Shown here: positions 35,902-45,172 of the stretch, one piece after another
How positions within the stretch are numbered: position 1 is the stretch's first letter
How the letters are laid out: the number at the start of each line of letters is the position of its first letter
DNA from: Falsiruegeria litorea R37
GTDB taxonomy: Bacteria > Pseudomonadota > Alphaproteobacteria > Rhodobacterales > Rhodobacteraceae
NCBI RefSeq assembly: GCF_900172225.1
Contig: NZ_FWFO01000002.1
Span: 62,001-126,000 of the forward strand
DNA length: 64,000 bases
Reading direction: 5' to 3'
Notes under the pieces: model-generated
Databases searched by the model: none
What the model was told of the DNA's origin: nothing
The model's input: only the letters and a program-made list of their open reading frames with translations
Made by a program: the position numbers and the translations under genes

Positions 35902-36693
35902 ATGCGGGACCTCTCGTATTTCAAGGTGGCTGCGGATGGCTCGTTTCACGGAAACGACCCCGCCCGCGGCCCATGGTCGCCTGATCATTGTCATGCCGGT
36001 CCCGTCACGGGGCTGGTGTGCCGCGCGGCCGAGGCGGCGGCGGGGCCTGCCAAGATGCTTACCCGCCTGACCATTGACGTGCTGCGCCCGGTGCCCTTGC
36101 AGGGGCTGAGGATCAATACGGACGTGCTTCGGAACTCGCGGACGTTGACCACCACACGGATCGAAGTTGTGGCCGAAGATGGCACCATATGTGCCATCGC
36201 CAGTACAATGCATCTGGTGCGCAAAGAGCTGTCGGATGTGCCAACGGCGCGGGTTCAAAGCCCTCGGTTCGAGGATGCCGAGCAAGGTGAACCGATCCTG
36301 ATCGCGGGTATTCACGACAAGCCGATGTTCGGCAACTTCACAGAAATGGCTTTCCCGAAAGGGCAATCTCGCGAACCTGGCCCAAAAATCGTTTGGGCCC
36401 GAGTGCCCAATCTGATTGAGGGCGAAAACCAGTCCCCTATTCAATCAATTTGTGCGCTGGCTGATTGCGGGAACGGTCTGTCGATGAATGAAGTGCCGAA
36501 GCAGATTGGTTTCATGAACACAGATTTGACTCTGCAAATTCACCGTGAACCGGAAAGCGACTGGTTGGCATCAGACTCGGTGTCTCATTGGCACGACACC
36601 GGGGTAGGGATGTCCCACGCCACCCTTTATGACACCAAAGGACCGGTGGGCGTTGCGCTACAAACGCTGGTTTTGCATCCGATCAAGACGTGA
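35902..36693 (+). CDS. Acyl-CoA thioesterase-like protein (TesB/hot-dog fold)
   Basis: 263 residues. Double hot-dog arrangement: N-terminal [19 protein letters not shown] and [17 protein letters not shown], then a second half ending [20 protein letters not shown]. These match TesB-like thioesterase domains that hydrolyse acyl-CoAs. The gene is 6 bases behind the acyl-CoA dehydrogenase, so the two likely act on the same acyl-CoA. Its last 11 bases overlap the end of truA on the other strand. Base composition of its 3' half is less GC-rich than its neighbours. Substrate unknown. Confidence 0.8.
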   Translation: MRDLSYFKVAADGSFHGNDPARGPWSPDHCHAGPVTGLVCRAAEAAAGPAKMLTRLTIDVLRPVPLQGLRINTDVLRNSRTLTTTRIEVVAEDGTICAIASTMHLVRKELSDVPTARVQSPRFEDAEQGEPILIAGIHDKPMFGNFTEMAFPKGQSREPGPKIVWARVPNLIEGENQSPIQSICALADCGNGLSMNEVPKQIGFMNTDLTLQIHREPESDWLASDSVSHWHDTGVGMSHATLYDTKGPVGVALQTLVLHPIKT

Positions 36694-37453
36694 ACGGATC
36701 GTCCGGGTAGCCCACGCGCGCCAGATAGAGGCCTTGCGGTGGGCAGACCGGGCCGCAGGCGGCGCGGTCGCAGGCCTCCAAAGCTGTTCTTACATCGTCA
36801 GGCAACCAACTCCCGGAGCCGACGCGTTCCAACGTGCCCACGAAACTGCGCACCTGATTGTGCAGGAACGACCGCGCGCGTACGTGAAAGTGAATCTCGG
36901 GACCTGAGAAGCCCTGAACCTCTTCGATCCGCAGCTCGTCCAGCGTTTTGACCGGACTTGCCGCCTGGCAGATGGACGATCGAAAGGTGGTGAAGTCATG
37001 CAACCCGATCAGATGGGCTGCCCCTTCGCGCATGGCGTCCACATCAAGCCGGTGATTCACACGCCAGACCTGCCCCTTGTCATGGGTCGCAGGGGCGCGG
37101 CGTTGCAGGATACGGAACAGATACTGCCGTTCCACTGCCGAAAACCGCGCGTGCCAGTCATCATCCACGCGCGCGGCAGCCACGATTGCGACGGGCGCGG
37201 GCTTCAGGTGGTGGTTAAGCGCCTCGGACAAACGGAACGGATCCCAGTCCTTGGTCAGGTCACAATGCGCCACCTGTCCCAGCCCATGCACGCCCGCATC
37301 GGTGCGCCCTGCGGCAGCAATCGTGTGGGGGCCCGGTTCCAGACAGGCAAGCGCCGCTTCGATCGCGCCCTGGACCGAAGGTTGATCCTTTTGCCGCTGC
37401 CATCCGGCAAACGGCGCGCCCTGGTATTCGACTTTCAATGCGTAACGTGACAT
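36683..37453 (-). CDS. truA: tRNA pseudouridine(38-40) synthase TruA
   Basis: 256 residues, normal length. Catalytic Asp52 lies in [14 protein letters not shown], the family's invariant motif; [12 protein letters not shown] is at the N-terminus and [15 protein letters not shown] near residue 205. It converts uridines 38-40 of the tRNA anticodon stem to pseudouridine. Convergent overlap of 11 bases with the thioesterase gene; divergent from ycjX. Confidence 0.95.
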   Translation of the reverse strand: MSRYALKVEYQGAPFAGWQRQKDQPSVQGAIEAALACLEPGPHTIAAAGRTDAGVHGLGQVAHCDLTKDWDPFRLSEALNHHLKPAPVAIVAAARVDDDWHARFSAVERQYLFRILQRRAPATHDKGQVWRVNHRLDVDAMREGAAHLIGLHDFTTFRSSICQAASPVKTLDELRIEEVQGFSGPEIHFHVRARSFLHNQVRSFVGTLERVGSGSWLPDDVRTALEACDRAACGPVCPPQGLYLARVGYPDDPFTS

Positions 37454-37547
37454 GGCGTCGGGCAGTAGCGCGCCTTGTGCGACAAGTCTAGTCAGGGCGG
37501 GGGCGGCTCCCTATCTTGGGGCAAAGCAATTTGGGCAGGACATAAGT

Positions 37548-38963
37548 TTGGTCATCTCATCTCTGGCTGATCGCGTGGTGCGCAGCGTTGAAACCGTCGG
37601 CGATACCGTGTCCGAGGCCTTGTTCGAGCCGGTCATTCGGCTGGGCGTCACAGGCCTCGCGCGTTCGGGCAAGACGGTTTTCATCACCTCGCTGGTTGCC
37701 AACCTGCTGGATCGGGGTCGGATGCCAGGATTGGTCGCCGCGCAAGAGGGCCGGATCGAAGCCGCCTATCTGCAACCCCAACCCGATGACACCGTGCCGC
37801 GGTTCGACTACGAAACCCATCTGGGTGCATTGACCGGCCCGTCGCCCCATTGGCCGGACAGCACCCGCGCAATCTCGGAACTGCGCCTGTCGCTTAGGGT
37901 GAGACCCACTGGCTTGCTGTCGGGCTTGCAAGGGCCGCGTACGGTGCATCTGGATATCGTGGACTATCCCGGTGAATGGCTGCTGGATCTGGCTTTGCTG
38001 GATCGCAGCTTTGACGATTGGTCGCGCGAGACATTGGAGCGGATTGCGGATCGACGCTGTGCCGCGGATTACATGAGCGCGCTGGCGGGGATCGATCCCG
38101 AAGCGGCGCATGACGAGCCCTTGGCGCAAACCCTGGCGCAGAGCTTTGCAACCTATCTGAATGCCGCCCGTGACACTGGGTACTATGATTGCACGCCGGG
38201 TCGTTTTCTGTTGCCCGGGGATCTGGCGGGCTCGCCGGTGTTGACCTTCGCGCCGCTGCCTGTGACCGTGTCTTCTGCGCGCCGCAGCTTGCACCGCGAA
38301 ATGGAACGTCGGTTCGAGGCGTATAAAGCGCGTGTGGTCAAACCCTTTTTCCGCGATCATTTCTCGCGCATCGACCGGCAGGTCGTGCTGGTTGATACTT
38401 TGGGCGCGATCAGCAAGGGCCCAAAGGCGGTCGAGGATATGCGTCACGCACTGGCTGATATCCTCACCAGCTTTCGCCCTGGTCGCAACGCCTGGCTCGC
38501 CAGCCTGCTGATGGGCAAGCGGGTGGAAAAGATCCTGTTTGCGGCCACCAAGGCAGATCATCTGCACCACCTGCAGCACCCACAGTTGACCAGCATCATG
38601 GAGGCGCTGACCCGTGACGCCCGCGACCGGGCACAGTTTGCGGGGGCCGAGACGGCAGCACTGTCGTTGGCTTCGCTGCGGGCCACAACCGAAGAGATGC
38701 ACAGCCACAACGGGCAAGAGCTGCCTTGCGTCCGGGGCACTCTGCTGGACAGCGGAAAGCAGGCTGCGCTGTACCCCGGTGCCTTGCCCGACGACCCCTC
38801 GCACCTGCTGCAGCCCGCACGCGATGGGGCCGAGGCCTGGCTGGACGGGGATTATCAAGCCATGGGGTTCGCCCCGGCGCCGCTGACGCTCAAGCCAGGC
38901 GACGGACCACCGCATATCCGCCTGGATCGTGCGGTACAATTCCTGATCGGGGATCGGCTGTGA
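37548..38963 (+). CDS. ycjX: YcjX-family GTP-binding protein
   Basis: 471 residues from TTG at 37548, chosen because AGGA lies 7 bases upstream and the conserved N-terminus (LVISSLADRVV) begins there; longer readings run back into the truA start. Walker A GLARSGKT (about 36-43), then VHLDIVDYPGEWLLDL (switch region) and LLMGKRVEKILFAATKADHL. YcjX/DUF463 proteins are P-loop GTPases tied to membrane stress in gammaproteobacteria, usually paired with ycjF. Here a GNAT gene sits between them. The stop overlaps the next start. Confidence 0.88.
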   Translation: MVISSLADRVVRSVETVGDTVSEALFEPVIRLGVTGLARSGKTVFITSLVANLLDRGRMPGLVAAQEGRIEAAYLQPQPDDTVPRFDYETHLGALTGPSPHWPDSTRAISELRLSLRVRPTGLLSGLQGPRTVHLDIVDYPGEWLLDLALLDRSFDDWSRETLERIADRRCAADYMSALAGIDPEAAHDEPLAQTLAQSFATYLNAARDTGYYDCTPGRFLLPGDLAGSPVLTFAPLPVTVSSARRSLHREMERRFEAYKARVVKPFFRDHFSRIDRQVVLVDTLGAISKGPKAVEDMRHALADILTSFRPGRNAWLASLLMGKRVEKILFAATKADHLHHLQHPQLTSIMEALTRDARDRAQFAGAETAALSLASLRATTEEMHSHNGQELPCVRGTLLDSGKQAALYPGALPDDPSHLLQPARDGAEAWLDGDYQAMGFAPAPLTLKPGDGPPHIRLDRAVQFLIGDRL

Positions 38964-39415
38964 TCATCCGCGCCGCCCATGGGGCGGATGCCGGTGCGAT
39001 TGGGGCCATCTTGTCGGCTTTCATCGACGACACGCCTTGGATGCCGCGGATCCACACCCGGGCCGAGGATCTTTCGTTCGCCGGTCTGATGGTGGATCGC
39101 GGTTGGGTGCGTGTCGCCGAGCGCGACCGCGTGGTTGTTGGATTTCTGGCTTTGAATGAGGGTTTTGTACATTCGCTTTACATGCAGTCCGACGTTCAGG
39201 GGCAGGGGGGTGGCAAGGCGCTTCTGGACGACGCCAAGGCGAGCAGTGAACGACTGGCATTGAACGTTTTTCAGGCCAACACCGACGCACAACGATTCTA
39301 TCAACGCGAAGGCTTCGTCGAAACTGGTCGCGGCGATGGAACCGGAAACGATGAAAACCTGCCCGACATCACTTACGTATGGACGAGGACAGCCAAGGAA
39401 GAGCCGCAAACATGA
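38960..39415 (+). CDS. GNAT-family N-acetyltransferase
   Basis: 151 residues starting at GTG 38960, which overlaps the ycjX stop by 4 bases (GTGA). RAAHGADAGAIGAIL at the N-terminus, acetyl-CoA loop SDVQGQGGGKALLDDAK, and ANTDAQRFYQREGFVETGR at the C-terminus are the GNAT motifs A and B. The acceptor is unknown. Its stop overlaps the start of the ycjF-like gene (ATGA). Tight coupling on both sides suggests a role connected with the YcjX/YcjF pair, perhaps acetylating one of them, but that is speculation. Confidence 0.85.
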   Translation: MIIRAAHGADAGAIGAILSAFIDDTPWMPRIHTRAEDLSFAGLMVDRGWVRVAERDRVVVGFLALNEGFVHSLYMQSDVQGQGGGKALLDDAKASSERLALNVFQANTDAQRFYQREGFVETGRGDGTGNDENLPDITYVWTRTAKEEPQT

Positions 39416-40404
39416 GCAAAGGTCCCGTTGTAATCGACCTGGAAGAAGAGCCGACAACGTCGGTCGCGGACGCCCCACCTGTGCCCGATGTGGCCGCGCC
39501 TACAGGGCAGGCCATGCAGATGGCTGCCAAGGTGGCCGCGCGCAAACCCTCGCGTTTGGCGAAATGGTTCTGGGCCTTGGCGCTGTCGGTGCTGGGCGCG
39601 GTTGTCTCGGTCGCAGCGTGGGATTTCGTGGCCTCTCTGAACACGCGAATGCCCATGCTGGGTTACGCCGTGACCGGCCTGATCGGGGCTTTGGCTCTGG
39701 TAACGCTGGTGATCGTCATCAAGGAACTGGCCGCCATTGGCCGTCTGTCTCGCGTTGATGGCCTGCGCCGCGCCGCGGATGAGGCGCTGGCCAGTGGCGA
39801 GTTGAGGCAGGCCAAAGATGTGTCGAAACGCATGCTTGCCTTCTACCGGGGGCGGGACGACGTCCGCTGGGGCCGCGACCGCGTGATAGAGCGGATGGAC
39901 GAGCAATTCGATGCGTCGGGGCTGTTGGCCTTGGTTGAGGACGAGATGCTTGCAACTTTGGATGCCGCCGCCCGGGCCGAAGTCGAGGCGGCCGCACGCC
40001 AAGTGGCCACGGTGACAGCTTTGGTGCCGCTGGCGCTTGCGGATGTGCTGACGGCGCTGGCCGCCTCCCTGCGCATGATCCGCCGCGTGGCCGAGATCTA
40101 TGGCGGGCAGGCCGGGTTCTTTGGCAGTTGGCGGCTGACCCGCGCCGTGTTCTCGCATCTGGTGGCGACCGGTGCGGTGGCTGTTGGCGATGACCTGCTG
40201 GAGCCTGTTCTGGGCGGCTCGATCCTGAGCAAACTGTCGCGTCGATTTGGCGAGGGGCTGGTCAACGGCGCCCTCAGCGCCCGTGTCGGCGTCGCCGCGA
40301 TGGAGGTTTGCCGCCCGCTGCCCTTCTCCGAGCGCCACCACCCGTCGGTGCGGGGCATCGTCAAGGGGGCGTTGAGTGGGTTGTTTTCTAAGGGCGAGAG
40401 GTAA
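39412..40404 (+). CDS. YcjF/TIGR01620-family membrane protein
   Basis: 330 residues. A cytosolic N-terminal tail is followed by two membrane helices (WFWALALSVLGAVVSVAAW and GYAVTGLIGALALVTLVIVI, about 65-125). The C-terminal DUF697-like part contains TALVPLALADVLTALAAS, RMIRRVAEIYGG and FSHLVATGAVAVGDDL. This is the usual partner of YcjX. Start at 39412 overlaps the GNAT stop (ATGA). A strong hairpin follows the stop. Confidence 0.85.
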   Translation: MSKGPVVIDLEEEPTTSVADAPPVPDVAAPTGQAMQMAAKVAARKPSRLAKWFWALALSVLGAVVSVAAWDFVASLNTRMPMLGYAVTGLIGALALVTLVIVIKELAAIGRLSRVDGLRRAADEALASGELRQAKDVSKRMLAFYRGRDDVRWGRDRVIERMDEQFDASGLLALVEDEMLATLDAAARAEVEAAARQVATVTALVPLALADVLTALAASLRMIRRVAEIYGGQAGFFGSWRLTRAVFSHLVATGAVAVGDDLLEPVLGGSILSKLSRRFGEGLVNGALSARVGVAAMEVCRPLPFSERHHPSVRGIVKGALSGLFSKGER

Positions 40405-40407
40405 GTG

Positions 40408-40432
40408 TGTGCAGGCCGGGTTGGCCTGCACA
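40408..40432. terminator. Hairpin between convergent genes, likely bidirectional terminator
   Basis: TGTGCAGGCC (40408-40417), loop GGGTT, GGCCTGCACA (40423-40432): a perfect 10-base stem directly behind the ycjF-like stop (40404) and before the stop of the convergent lipoprotein gene (40441). No clear T-run follows, so efficiency is uncertain. Confidence 0.65.
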
Positions 40433-40440
40433 TGCGATAA

Positions 40441-40981
40441 TCAATATTCGAGGTTGACCACCTGAGGATAGCCCCAAAGGTCATTGGATTTGTCGCGGTT
40501 GGAGGCGGCTGCGCCAGTGGCTGCGACACCGACCAAGCCAAAGCCGATCAACATGTGGCCTGCTGCCTGATTGCGATAGGCCTCGGCCGTCCAGTTTACG
40601 GGTTCGATCGTTTTCTTCAGCGTCTTGCCGTTGGCGGTGCATGTCAAGGTCAGGTCAGGCGATGTCTGGCCATAGGTTGGCAGCGTCAGCTTTTCAGGCA
40701 ACTCGATTTCCGCAGTGAAGGCGACGCTGTTCAAAGTGCAGGCTGCGTTTTTCGGCGGTAGACTGCCGCTGGCGGCATTTTCCTGGTTTTTGAATTGCAC
40801 TTGGCTGGGAAGGAAGGCAAGGGGTTTCATCCCTTTGCCCTGCGCGGTGAATTGCAAGGCCGATGAGGGGCTGTCGAGCCCCTTGGTGGAATTAGACGTA
40901 TTCGTTTTGGTCGGAGTTTCGCAGCCGCTCAAAGCAATGGTGGTCGCGAACAAAACCGCGATATTGAAATTTTTTTTTCAT
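40441..40981 (-). CDS. Lipoprotein of unknown function, start region out of frame at an A9 tract
   Basis: The frame downstream reads KKNFNIAVLFATTIALSGC and then a 150-residue mature lipoprotein with a C..C pair and a possible hydrophobic segment (MLIGFGLVGVAATGAAA). Lipobox LSGC. The only well-placed ATG (40981-40979) is followed by nine A bases; with nine the frame is off by one, with eight it would give MKKNFNIAVLF.., a perfect lipoprotein signal. As written, translation could start only at TTG 40953, leaving a signal peptide without basic residues. Either a sequencing error or a slippage/phase-variation site. No family recognised. Not essential to its neighbours. Confidence 0.7.
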
Positions 40982-41050
40982 GGGTGTCTCAGTTGCCTTT
41001 TTTCTTCTGACTATAATTAGCGTCACTCTGCTTCAAGTTGAAACGAAGGT

Positions 41051-41073
41051 ACCTGTGACGATAGTTCACAGGT
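41051..41073. other. Inverted repeat in the ileS leader region
   Basis: ACCTGTGA (41051-41058), seven bases, TCACAGGT (41066-41073): perfect 8-base arms, about 183 bases before the ileS start. No T-run follows, so not an obvious terminator; it could be an operator or an mRNA leader hairpin. I see no T-box features. The rest of 40982-41255 shows nothing else I recognise. Confidence 0.4.
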
Positions 41074-41255
41074 CCAAGCTTTACGCCGCTCGGTCGCCGT
41101 CCTATAAGGCGCGCATGAGCCATCTGAGCCTCATCATTATTCGAATTATATCCCCGGCGCTCTGACCCCTTGAGACGCCGGGCAAAGGTGCTTGAGACTT
41201 CGCACTGACCGCTTCGATCCTTACACGCCACGACGATACCCAAAGGACGCCACAC

Positions 41256-44177
41256 ATGTGCTCCGACAAAACAACCGATACGCCCGAATACAAAGACACG
41301 TTGAACCTGCCCAAGACCGATTTCCCCATGCGCGCAGGCCTGCCCAAGCGCGAGCCCGCATGGCTGGAACGTTGGGAAAAGATCGGCGTTTATGACCGCC
41401 TGCGCGAAAAACAGGGCCGCAAGCCCTTTATCCTGCACGATGGCCCTCCTTACGCGAACGGCCACCTGCACATCGGCCACGCGCTGAACAAGACCATCAA
41501 GGACATGATCGTGCGCAGCCATCAGATGATGGGCCACGACGCGCGCTATGTGCCGGGCTGGGATTGCCACGGTCTGCCGATCGAATGGAAGATCGAGGAA
41601 CAGTACCGCAAGAAGGGCAAGAACAAGGACGAAGTGAACGTGGTGGACTTCCGCCGCGAATGCCGCGCCTTTGCCGATGAGTGGGTGGGCATCCAGCGCG
41701 AAGAATTCAAACGTCTGGGCATCACCGGCAACTGGGCCGATCCGTACCTGACCATGGCGTACGACGCCGAGGCGGTGATCGCGGATGAGTTCATGAAGTT
41801 CCTGATGAACGGGACTTTGTACCAGGGTTCCAAGCCCGTCATGTGGTCGCCCATCGAAAAGACTGCCCTGGCGGAGGCCGAGGTGGAATACCACGACAAG
41901 GAAAGCTTCACCATCTGGGTGAAGTTCAAGGTTGCCGAACCCGCTGACCACAAGCTGGCGGGCGCGCATGTCGTGATCTGGACCACGACGCCCTGGACCA
42001 TCCCGTCGAACAAGGCGGTCGTCTATGGGGACGAGATCGCCTACGGCCTCTACGAAGTGACCGGCACGCCGGACGAATGCTGGGCCAATGTGGGCGACAA
42101 ATACATCTTGGCCGACAATCTGGCCGCGGATGTGTTCCGCCGCGCGCGTCTGGATGATGATCAGTGGACCCGAGTGGCAGATGTTCCTGCCTCGGACCTC
42201 GAAGGGATCGGTCTGGCGCATCCGCTGGCCGGGGCCGAAGGTGGCAATGGCGAGTGGGATGACATCCGTGATTTCCGTGCGGCTGACTTCGTGACTGACA
42301 CCGAAGGCACAGGTTTCGTACACTGTGCGCCCTCCCACGGTATGGAAGAATTCGAGCTCTACCGTGATCTGGGCATGCTGGAACAGGTCATCACCTACAA
42401 CGTGATGGACGACGGCTCTTTCCGGGCAGATCTGCCGTTCTTTGGGGGCAAGTTCATCCTGTCTCGCAAGGGCGGTGAGGGCGACGCCAACAAGACCGTC
42501 ATCGACAAGCTAGTCGAGGTCGGCGGGTTGCTGGCGCGTGGCAAGATCAAGCACAGTTACCCGCACTCGTGGCGGTCCAAAGCGCCGATCATCTATCGCA
42601 ACACGCCGCAGTGGTTTGCGTCTGTTGACCGCAAGCTGGACGACGGTATGGGTGAGATGGGCGACAGCATCCGCGAACGGGCGCTGCGTTCGATCGACGA
42701 GCTGGTGAAATGGACCCCGCAGCGGGGCCGCAACCGCCTGTTCTCGATGATCGAGGATCGCCCCGATTGGGTTCTGTCGCGTCAACGCGCCTGGGGCGTG
42801 CCGCTGACCTGCTTTACCAAGAAGGGCGCGCTGCCCACGGATGCCGATTACCTGCTGCGCAACGCTGATCTGAACGCCCGCATCAAGGCCGAGTTCAAAG
42901 AGCACGGCGCTGATGTCTGGTATGAGGATGGGTTCAAGGCCAAGGTTCTGGACGGCATCGCTGACCCGGAGGCCTATGATCAGGTATTCGACGTGCTTGA
43001 TGTGTGGTTCGACTCCGGCTCGACCCACGCATTCGTTCTGCGCGACCGCGAAGACGGGACCGAGGACGGTATCGCCGACGTGTACATGGAGGGCACTGAC
43101 CAGCACCGCGGGTGGTTCCATAGCTCGCTGTTGCAGGCCTGTGGCACCAAGGGCCGCGCGCCCTATCGCAATGTGGTGACGCACGGCTTCACGCTGGACG
43201 AGAAGGGCATGAAGATGTCCAAATCGCTCGGCAACACAATCGTGCCCGAGGCGGTGATCAAGCAATATGGCGCCGACATCCTGCGCCTGTGGGTGGCCCA
43301 GACCGATTACACCGCCGACCAGCGGATCGGGCCGGAAATCCTGAAAGGCACCGCCGACAGCTATCGTCGCCTGCGCAACACCATGCGTTATATGCTGGGC
43401 TCGCTGGCCGACTTTACTGAGGCCGACCGGGTGGACCCCGCCGAAATGCCGCGTCTGGAGCGTTGGGTGCTGGGCCGTCTGGCCGAGCTGGATGCGCAAG
43501 TGCGCGAGGGCTATGCCAAGTTCGACTTCCAAGGCGTGTTCAGCGCGATCTTCAACTTTGCCACCGTGGACCTGTCGGCCTTCTACTTCGACATCCGCAA
43601 GGACGCGTTGTACTGCGACGGTGACACCCTGCGCCGCCGCTCGGCGCGTACGGTTCTGGACATCCTGTTCCACCGCCTGACCACCTGGCTGGCCCCGGTT
43701 CTGGTCTTCACAATGGAAGAGGTCTGGTTGGAGCGCTTCCCGGGCGATGACAGTTCGGTGCATCTGGTCGATTTCCCTGAAACACCCGCCGACTGGCGCA
43801 ACGCCGAGTTGGAAGAGGCCATGGCCAAGGTACGCCGCGTGCGTCGTGCCGTGACCGCCTCGCTGGAACTCCAGCGCCGGGAGAAGGTCATCGGCTCCAG
43901 CCTTGAGGCAGCACCCGTGGTGCATATCGATGACAAGGACACCCGTGAACTGCTGGCGACCTTTGATGTCGATGACCTGTGCATCACATCCGGCTTGTCC
44001 GTGACGGGCGATCCGTCCCCGGCCGAGGCTTTCCGCGTGCCGGAAATCAACGGTGTGTCGGTGGTGTTCGAAAAGGCAGAAGGCGCCAAATGTCAGCGCT
44101 GCTGGAAGATCCTGCCGGACGTCGGGGCGCACAGCCACGCAGGCGTCTGTGGCCGTTGCAACGAGGCGCTGAGCTGA
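41256..44177 (+). CDS. ileS: Isoleucyl-tRNA synthetase
   Basis: 973 residues. Class I signature HIGH at 72-75 (GHLHIGHAL) and KMSKS near 653-657 (EKGMKMSKSLGN); editing domain between them (WTTTPWTIPSNKAV). The C-terminal zinc finger has CQRCWK and CGRCNEAL, as in the bacterial ileS1 type. Start at 41256 gives MCSDKTTDTPEYKDTLNLPKT, matching the usual N-terminus (split here before DFPMRAGLPKREP). Charges tRNA-Ile and edits valine. One base separates the stop from the next gene start. Confidence 0.97.
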   Translation: MCSDKTTDTPEYKDTLNLPKTDFPMRAGLPKREPAWLERWEKIGVYDRLREKQGRKPFILHDGPPYANGHLHIGHALNKTIKDMIVRSHQMMGHDARYVPGWDCHGLPIEWKIEEQYRKKGKNKDEVNVVDFRRECRAFADEWVGIQREEFKRLGITGNWADPYLTMAYDAEAVIADEFMKFLMNGTLYQGSKPVMWSPIEKTALAEAEVEYHDKESFTIWVKFKVAEPADHKLAGAHVVIWTTTPWTIPSNKAVVYGDEIAYGLYEVTGTPDECWANVGDKYILADNLAADVFRRARLDDDQWTRVADVPASDLEGIGLAHPLAGAEGGNGEWDDIRDFRAADFVTDTEGTGFVHCAPSHGMEEFELYRDLGMLEQVITYNVMDDGSFRADLPFFGGKFILSRKGGEGDANKTVIDKLVEVGGLLARGKIKHSYPHSWRSKAPIIYRNTPQWFASVDRKLDDGMGEMGDSIRERALRSIDELVKWTPQRGRNRLFSMIEDRPDWVLSRQRAWGVPLTCFTKKGALPTDADYLLRNADLNARIKAEFKEHGADVWYEDGFKAKVLDGIADPEAYDQVFDVLDVWFDSGSTHAFVLRDREDGTEDGIADVYMEGTDQHRGWFHSSLLQACGTKGRAPYRNVVTHGFTLDEKGMKMSKSLGNTIVPEAVIKQYGADILRLWVAQTDYTADQRIGPEILKGTADSYRRLRNTMRYMLGSLADFTEADRVDPAEMPRLERWVLGRLAELDAQVREGYAKFDFQGVFSAIFNFATVDLSAFYFDIRKDALYCDGDTLRRRSARTVLDILFHRLTTWLAPVLVFTMEEVWLERFPGDDSSVHLVDFPETPADWRNAELEEAMAKVRRVRRAVTASLELQRREKVIGSSLEAAPVVHIDDKDTRELLATFDVDDLCITSGLSVTGDPSPAEAFRVPEINGVSVVFEKAEGAKCQRCWKILPDVGAHSHAGVCGRCNEALS

Positions 44178-44178
44178 G

Positions 44179-45141
44179 ATGCCGCGCGCCCGTGACGTCG
44201 GGATCAAGATCGGGCGATTTGCGCCCGGTCCACTGAACGCGATCACGGATGTGGGGCAGGTGGCTGTTGGACATGTCACCCTGAACGAAGGCGCGCGCAC
44301 CCGCACCGGTGCGACCGCCATCCTGCCGCATCCCGGCAATGTGTTCGCGGATCGCCCTCGCGCTGGGCTCTCGGTCTTGAACGGCTTCGGCAAGTTTGCA
44401 GGTGCCACGCAGGTGCAGGAGTTGGGTGAGCTGGAAACACCCATTCTGCTCAGCAACACCCTGGCCGTTGGTCGCGGGGTTGAGGCATTGGTGCGGCACA
44501 CATTGGCGCAGCCCGGCAACGAACTGGTCACTTCGATCAATTCGGTTGTGGGCGAAACCAACGATGGCCGCCTGAACGACATCCGGGCTGCGCGGCCCAC
44601 CATAGCCGAGATGCGGCAAGCGCTCGACACTGCAAAAGGTGGTCCCGTGGCCGAAGGCTGTGTCGGGGCCGGGACCGGGACGATCTCGTTTGGCTTGAAA
44701 GGCGGGATCGGCACGTCATCGCGCCTTGTGGGCGATCACTGCGTGGGTGTTCTGGTGCAGTCGAACTTTGGTGGCACCCTGCGCGTGGATGGTCGCGATT
44801 TGTCTGAAACCTCCGAGGCTGATGCCGACGGTTCCATCGTTCTGATCATCGCCACGGATGCGCCTTTGTGCGCGCGCAATCTGACTCGGCTGGCGACCCG
44901 CAGCTTTGCAGGGCTGGCCCGCATCGGCTCGGCCCTGTCGAGCGGATCGGGCGACTACGCCTTGGCGTTTTCGTTGACCAAGGACGAATCCCTGGCCAAC
45001 GACGCCTGCTCGCCCCTGTTCGAGGCGGTGATCGAGGCGGCAGAAGAAGCCATCCTGAACGCGCTGGTGATGGCCGAAGACACCACCGGCTATGACGCGC
45101 TTTTGGATCGCCCCAACATGGTAAAAGCCCTGCGGCTGTAA
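44179..45141 (+). CDS. P1-family (DmpA-like) aminopeptidase
   Basis: 320 residues. Family S58 self-processing peptidase: the nucleophile should be a serine of GGIGTSSRLVG (about residues 174-184), where the precursor splits; GPLNAITDVGQVAVGH and INSVVGETNDGRLND are conserved upstream. Members include D-aminopeptidase DmpA and beta-peptidyl aminopeptidases. Substrate here unknown. It follows ileS by one base and is probably cotranscribed. A GC hairpin follows. Confidence 0.88.
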   Translation: MPRARDVGIKIGRFAPGPLNAITDVGQVAVGHVTLNEGARTRTGATAILPHPGNVFADRPRAGLSVLNGFGKFAGATQVQELGELETPILLSNTLAVGRGVEALVRHTLAQPGNELVTSINSVVGETNDGRLNDIRAARPTIAEMRQALDTAKGGPVAEGCVGAGTGTISFGLKGGIGTSSRLVGDHCVGVLVQSNFGGTLRVDGRDLSETSEADADGSIVLIIATDAPLCARNLTRLATRSFAGLARIGSALSSGSGDYALAFSLTKDESLANDACSPLFEAVIEAAEEAILNALVMAEDTTGYDALLDRPNMVKALRL

Positions 45142-45144
45142 CCT

Positions 45145-45164
45145 GGCCCCGGTTGAACGGGGCC
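45145..45164. terminator. GC hairpin between convergent genes
   Basis: GGCCCCG (45145-45151), loop GTTGAA, CGGGGCC (45158-45164). Perfect 7-base stem placed between the peptidase stop (45141) and the stop of the convergent di-heme protein (45173). No T-run; likely a two-way terminator. Confidence 0.55.
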
Positions 45165-45172
45165 AAGCCGTG

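Noticed and set aside
34699-36444. 581-residue minus-strand frame opposite acyl-CoA dehydrogenase and thioesterase
   Set aside because: His/Arg-rich shadow without domains; both plus-strand genes are well supported.
37557-38939. 460-residue minus-strand frame opposite ycjX
   Set aside because: No recognisable domain; mirrors ycjX codon structure.
42510-44714. 734-residue minus-strand frame opposite ileS
   Set aside because: Product of GC-rich codon bias; ileS on the plus strand has HIGH, KMSKS and zinc motifs throughout.
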